Positions 62,107-64,000 of a stretch of 64,000 nucleotides of DNA are shown here, in pieces. How positions within the stretch are numbered: the first letter of the stretch is position 1; every line of letters begins with the position of its first letter. The position numbers and the translations under genes are program-made. The DNA is taken from assembly GCF_025152745.1 (NCBI RefSeq), contig NZ_CP104042.1, forward strand, positions 434,001-498,000, written 5' to 3'. Below the pieces are notes generated by a model. That model saw nothing but the letters and a program-made list of their open reading frames with translations, was not told where the DNA came from and did no database searches. The DNA comes from Rhizobium sp. WSM4643 (GTDB lineage: Bacteria; Pseudomonadota; Alphaproteobacteria; Rhizobiales; Rhizobiaceae).

Positions 62107-62329
62107 ATGTTCTCCTGAATGGTGTGGGTGATGCCTATCGAGCGCGGTCAACCGTGGGCTGCCGAGCCTGGACTAGGGATTTCGAATAGGTTGACGGCGT
62201 TCGTCCGGATAGTCGCATCGATCCCTTCCGCTTAAGGGCTCTATGCCCCTGCAACTTATTTACGATCTTCATATAAAGCCGCATGGTGCGGTGTTGAAAT
62301 CGAACCTTCTGTCTGTTGTTATCCAGCAA

Positions 62330-63223
62330 ATGGATACCAAGAACCTTGATCTCGGCCTACTCGTCACGCTCGAAGCTCTGCTGGCGGAAGGGAACGTCAC
62401 ACGTGCCGCCCGGCGCTTGAACCTGAGCCAGCCCGCCTTGTCGGCCCGGCTGGCGCGGCTTCGAGATGAACTCGGCGATCCCCTCCTCATTCCGGCTCAG
62501 CGTGGGATGGTGCTGACCCAGCGCGCCGTCGAGCTTCGGCAACCGTTGCATGACGCGCTAGAGGGTGTCCGTAGGGTTGTGGCAGAGGGAATGTCGTCCG
62601 ACCCGGCGACCATGGAGGCCACCCTCGTCATCGCCGCGAGTGACTATGTGCAGTTTGCTCTGCTTAGCCGCTTCTCGGTCGCGCTCAAAACCGAGGCACC
62701 CAAGGTCCGCATCGCCTGGCGTGCCCTCGACTTGCTGGCGCTCGCCACGCAGTTGGAGCGGGGCGAAGTCGACTTGGCCTTGGCATCTCCAGACCATGCA
62801 CCGGCGGCCATGCGCCAGCGCCAGCTCTTTCAAGAGAGTTACGCGGTGATCGCCCGGAAGGGACACCCGGCCGTGCAGGGCCGTCTCAGCCTGGACGTAT
62901 TCTGCGCTCTGGAGCACGTCGTCGTGTCACCCCAGGGCGGCGGGTTCTCGGGACCTACCGATGCAGCACTGGAGGCCGTCGGCCGCCGCCGCACCGTAGC
63001 CCTGTCCACGTCGGGCTTTCTGATCGTGCCAGAGGTCGTGTCGCGGTCCGACATGATCGCTTTGATCCCACGGCGGATTGCCGATGGCTGGTCGGATCGG
63101 GTGCAGGTGTTGGAACCGCCACTCACCATCCCCGGCTTCACCATCGTGAGTGTCTGGCACGACCGGACCACCAACCATCCGGCACAACGCTGGCTGCGTG
63201 ACAGGCTTGCTGCGTTGGCATGA
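62330..63223 (+). CDS. LysR-family transcriptional regulator
   Basis: A 297-residue protein: MDTKNLDLGLLVTLEALLAE, HTH TRAARRLNLSQPALSARLAR, then LRDELGDPLLIPAQRGMVLT and a full effector domain to FTIVSVWHDRTTNHPAQRWL. It belongs to the NodD/LinR-like branch that often controls aromatic degradation. The ATG at 62330 is supported by the parallel start of the fragment at 54720. It is divergent from the ester cyclase pseudogene and quinone reductase operon. Confidence 0.87.
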   Translation: MDTKNLDLGLLVTLEALLAEGNVTRAARRLNLSQPALSARLARLRDELGDPLLIPAQRGMVLTQRAVELRQPLHDALEGVRRVVAEGMSSDPATMEATLVIAASDYVQFALLSRFSVALKTEAPKVRIAWRALDLLALATQLERGEVDLALASPDHAPAAMRQRQLFQESYAVIARKGHPAVQGRLSLDVFCALEHVVVSPQGGGFSGPTDAALEAVGRRRTVALSTSGFLIVPEVVSRSDMIALIPRRIADGWSDRVQVLEPPLTIPGFTIVSVWHDRTTNHPAQRWLRDRLAALA

Positions 63224-63336
63224 CGTTCCGCCCAACTTATAAAAGACTAGGACCAATCGACATTCAGGATTGAACGAAGCCGCTTGCGCGGCATGTGGAG
63301 TGCGGGATTTGCATGATGCGCTTCTGATTTGAAGGA

Positions 63337-63355
63337 TTGGGCTGTTTTAGCCCAA
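63337..63355. repeat. Stem-loop before the recombinase gene
   Basis: TTGGGCT/AGCCCAA around GTTTT, 15 bases upstream of the recombinase ATG. It may belong to the left end of an IS91-type element or act as a terminator for readthrough. Confidence 0.45.
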
Positions 63356-63369
63356 CCTTTGAACAGGAG

Positions 63370-64000
63370 ATGACGATGACAGAGATAAGCCCGCTACGCC
63401 GGCGCATGATCGATGACATGACGATCCGCAATCTTTCGCCAGCGACGCAACGATCGTATTTGCATGCGGTGACGAAGTTCTCGCGCTATTTCGGCCGATC
63501 GCCAGACCGTCTTGGACTGGCAGACGTGCGCGCGTTTCAGGTGCATCTGGTCTCCTCGGGCCTATCGTGGCCGGCCTTGAACCAGACAGTTTGTGCCCTG
63601 CGGTTCTTCTTTGGCGTCACGCTCGGTCATGCCGAGATACCGGAACGCATTGCCTATGCCCGGACACCCGCCAAGCTGCCGACGATCCTAAACGGCGACG
63701 AGATCGTGCGGTTTCTGGAAGCGGTTCCGAGCCTGAGGACCCGCACCGCACTGACGACAGCTTATGCAGCGGGGCTGCGCGCCTCGGAAGCTGTCCATCT
63801 CAAGGTCCGCGACGTTGATGGCGAACGCGGCATCATCCGCGTCGAGCACGGCAAGGGCGGAAAGGATCGCAACGTCATGCTGTCAGCGCAGTTGCTCGCG
63901 ATCCTGCGGGTCTATTGGCGGCTGGCGAGACCCGAGGTCTGGCTGTTCCCGGGCCGGGACGAGACCAAGCCCATCGACGTCCAGGTTCTGTATTCTGCCT
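63370..64000 (+). CDS. Tyrosine-type site-specific recombinase (IS91-associated type), 3' end outside window
   Basis: 210 codons are visible. The SAM-like N-terminal domain is MIDDMTIRNLSPATQRSYLH, AVTKFSRYFGRSP and ALNQTVCALRFFFGVTLGH. The catalytic domain has the first Arg in TAYAAGLRASEAVHLKVRDV and the beta-strand Lys region VEHGKGGKDRNVML; the HxxR and Tyr lie beyond the edge. This form accompanies IS91-family transposases in rhizobia. ATGs at 63370 and 63376 follow ACAGGAG. Confidence 0.85.
   Translation, partial: MTMTEISPLRRRMIDDMTIRNLSPATQRSYLHAVTKFSRYFGRSPDRLGLADVRAFQVHLVSSGLSWPALNQTVCALRFFFGVTLGHAEIPERIAYARTPAKLPTILNGDEIVRFLEAVPSLRTRTALTTAYAAGLRASEAVHLKVRDVDGERGIIRVEHGKGGKDRNVMLSAQLLAILRVYWRLARPEVWLFPGRDETKPIDVQVLYSA

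Overview
The window looks like an accessory, probably plasmid-borne, segment of a Rhizobiales alpha-proteobacterium (Rhizobium/Sinorhizobium/Agrobacterium type). The reasons are the GC-rich coding style, an alpha-proteobacterial ECF sigma factor with DUF1109 (NrsF-type) anti-sigma factors, OpgC, many short LysR/AraC/TetR-controlled catabolic units, a ParDE module and an IS91-type tyrosine recombinase at the right edge. No rRNA, tRNA, CRISPR array or replication origin was seen.

Layout. 1-9.3 kb: an amidohydrolase cut by the left edge, DoxX-like and MFS membrane proteins, a chloroperoxidase-like hydrolase, two divergent AraC regulators, ParDE, a LysR and an XRE regulator. 9.4-19.4 kb: RidA, hydrolases, a VOC protein, a frameshifted L,D-transpeptidase, an SDR with its LysR, and a TetR-controlled operon for a periplasmic protein, a cytochrome b and a Tat-exported molybdopterin oxidoreductase. 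19.6-20.4 kb: a 195-bp inverted-repeat miniature element (Tn3-like ends) between two truncated genes. 20.4-26.9 kb: the sigma factor operon sigF-nrsF-nrsF2, then a detoxification cluster (TetR, peroxiredoxin-like, SDR, monooxygenase, two GSTs). 27-53 kb: mostly stress and redox genes. 53.8-63.2 kb: a rearranged catabolic island (epoxide hydrolase, quinone reductase, beta-hydroxyacid dehydrogenase, MFS, AraC, LysR) with several broken zinc-alcohol-dehydrogenase pieces.

The main result is a sigma-factor regulon that can be read directly from the DNA. The motif GTAAC(A/G)-N16-CG(A/T)A, with exactly 16 bases between the two boxes, occurs 11 times in intergenic DNA. One copy precedes sigF itself and the others precede ten further transcription units, all in the correct orientation. 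By gene spacing these units hold about 27 genes. They include a membrane redox operon (SDR, small membrane proteins, a fused haem-reductase/Rieske protein, a Cys-motif protein), a thiol-redox operon (YHS, DsbD, DsbA), a secreted DUF1223 protein divergent from a secreted hydrolase, a TPR-PRMT-like methyltransferase operon, DUF2934 with a GH63-like glucosidase, a TTC38-like protein, a VOC/degenerate isochorismatase pair, a hypothetical protein, and a tiny ORF followed by a DapD-like acyltransferase. Together they look like a compact envelope, thiol and oxidative stress programme.

The second notable result is structural. A zinc-type alcohol dehydrogenase is split into an N-terminal piece (minus strand, about 57.15-57.59 kb) and a C-terminal piece (plus strand, about 53.87-54.28 kb). 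Computationally flipping the 3.29 kb between them joins the two pieces in frame, which points to a DNA inversion.
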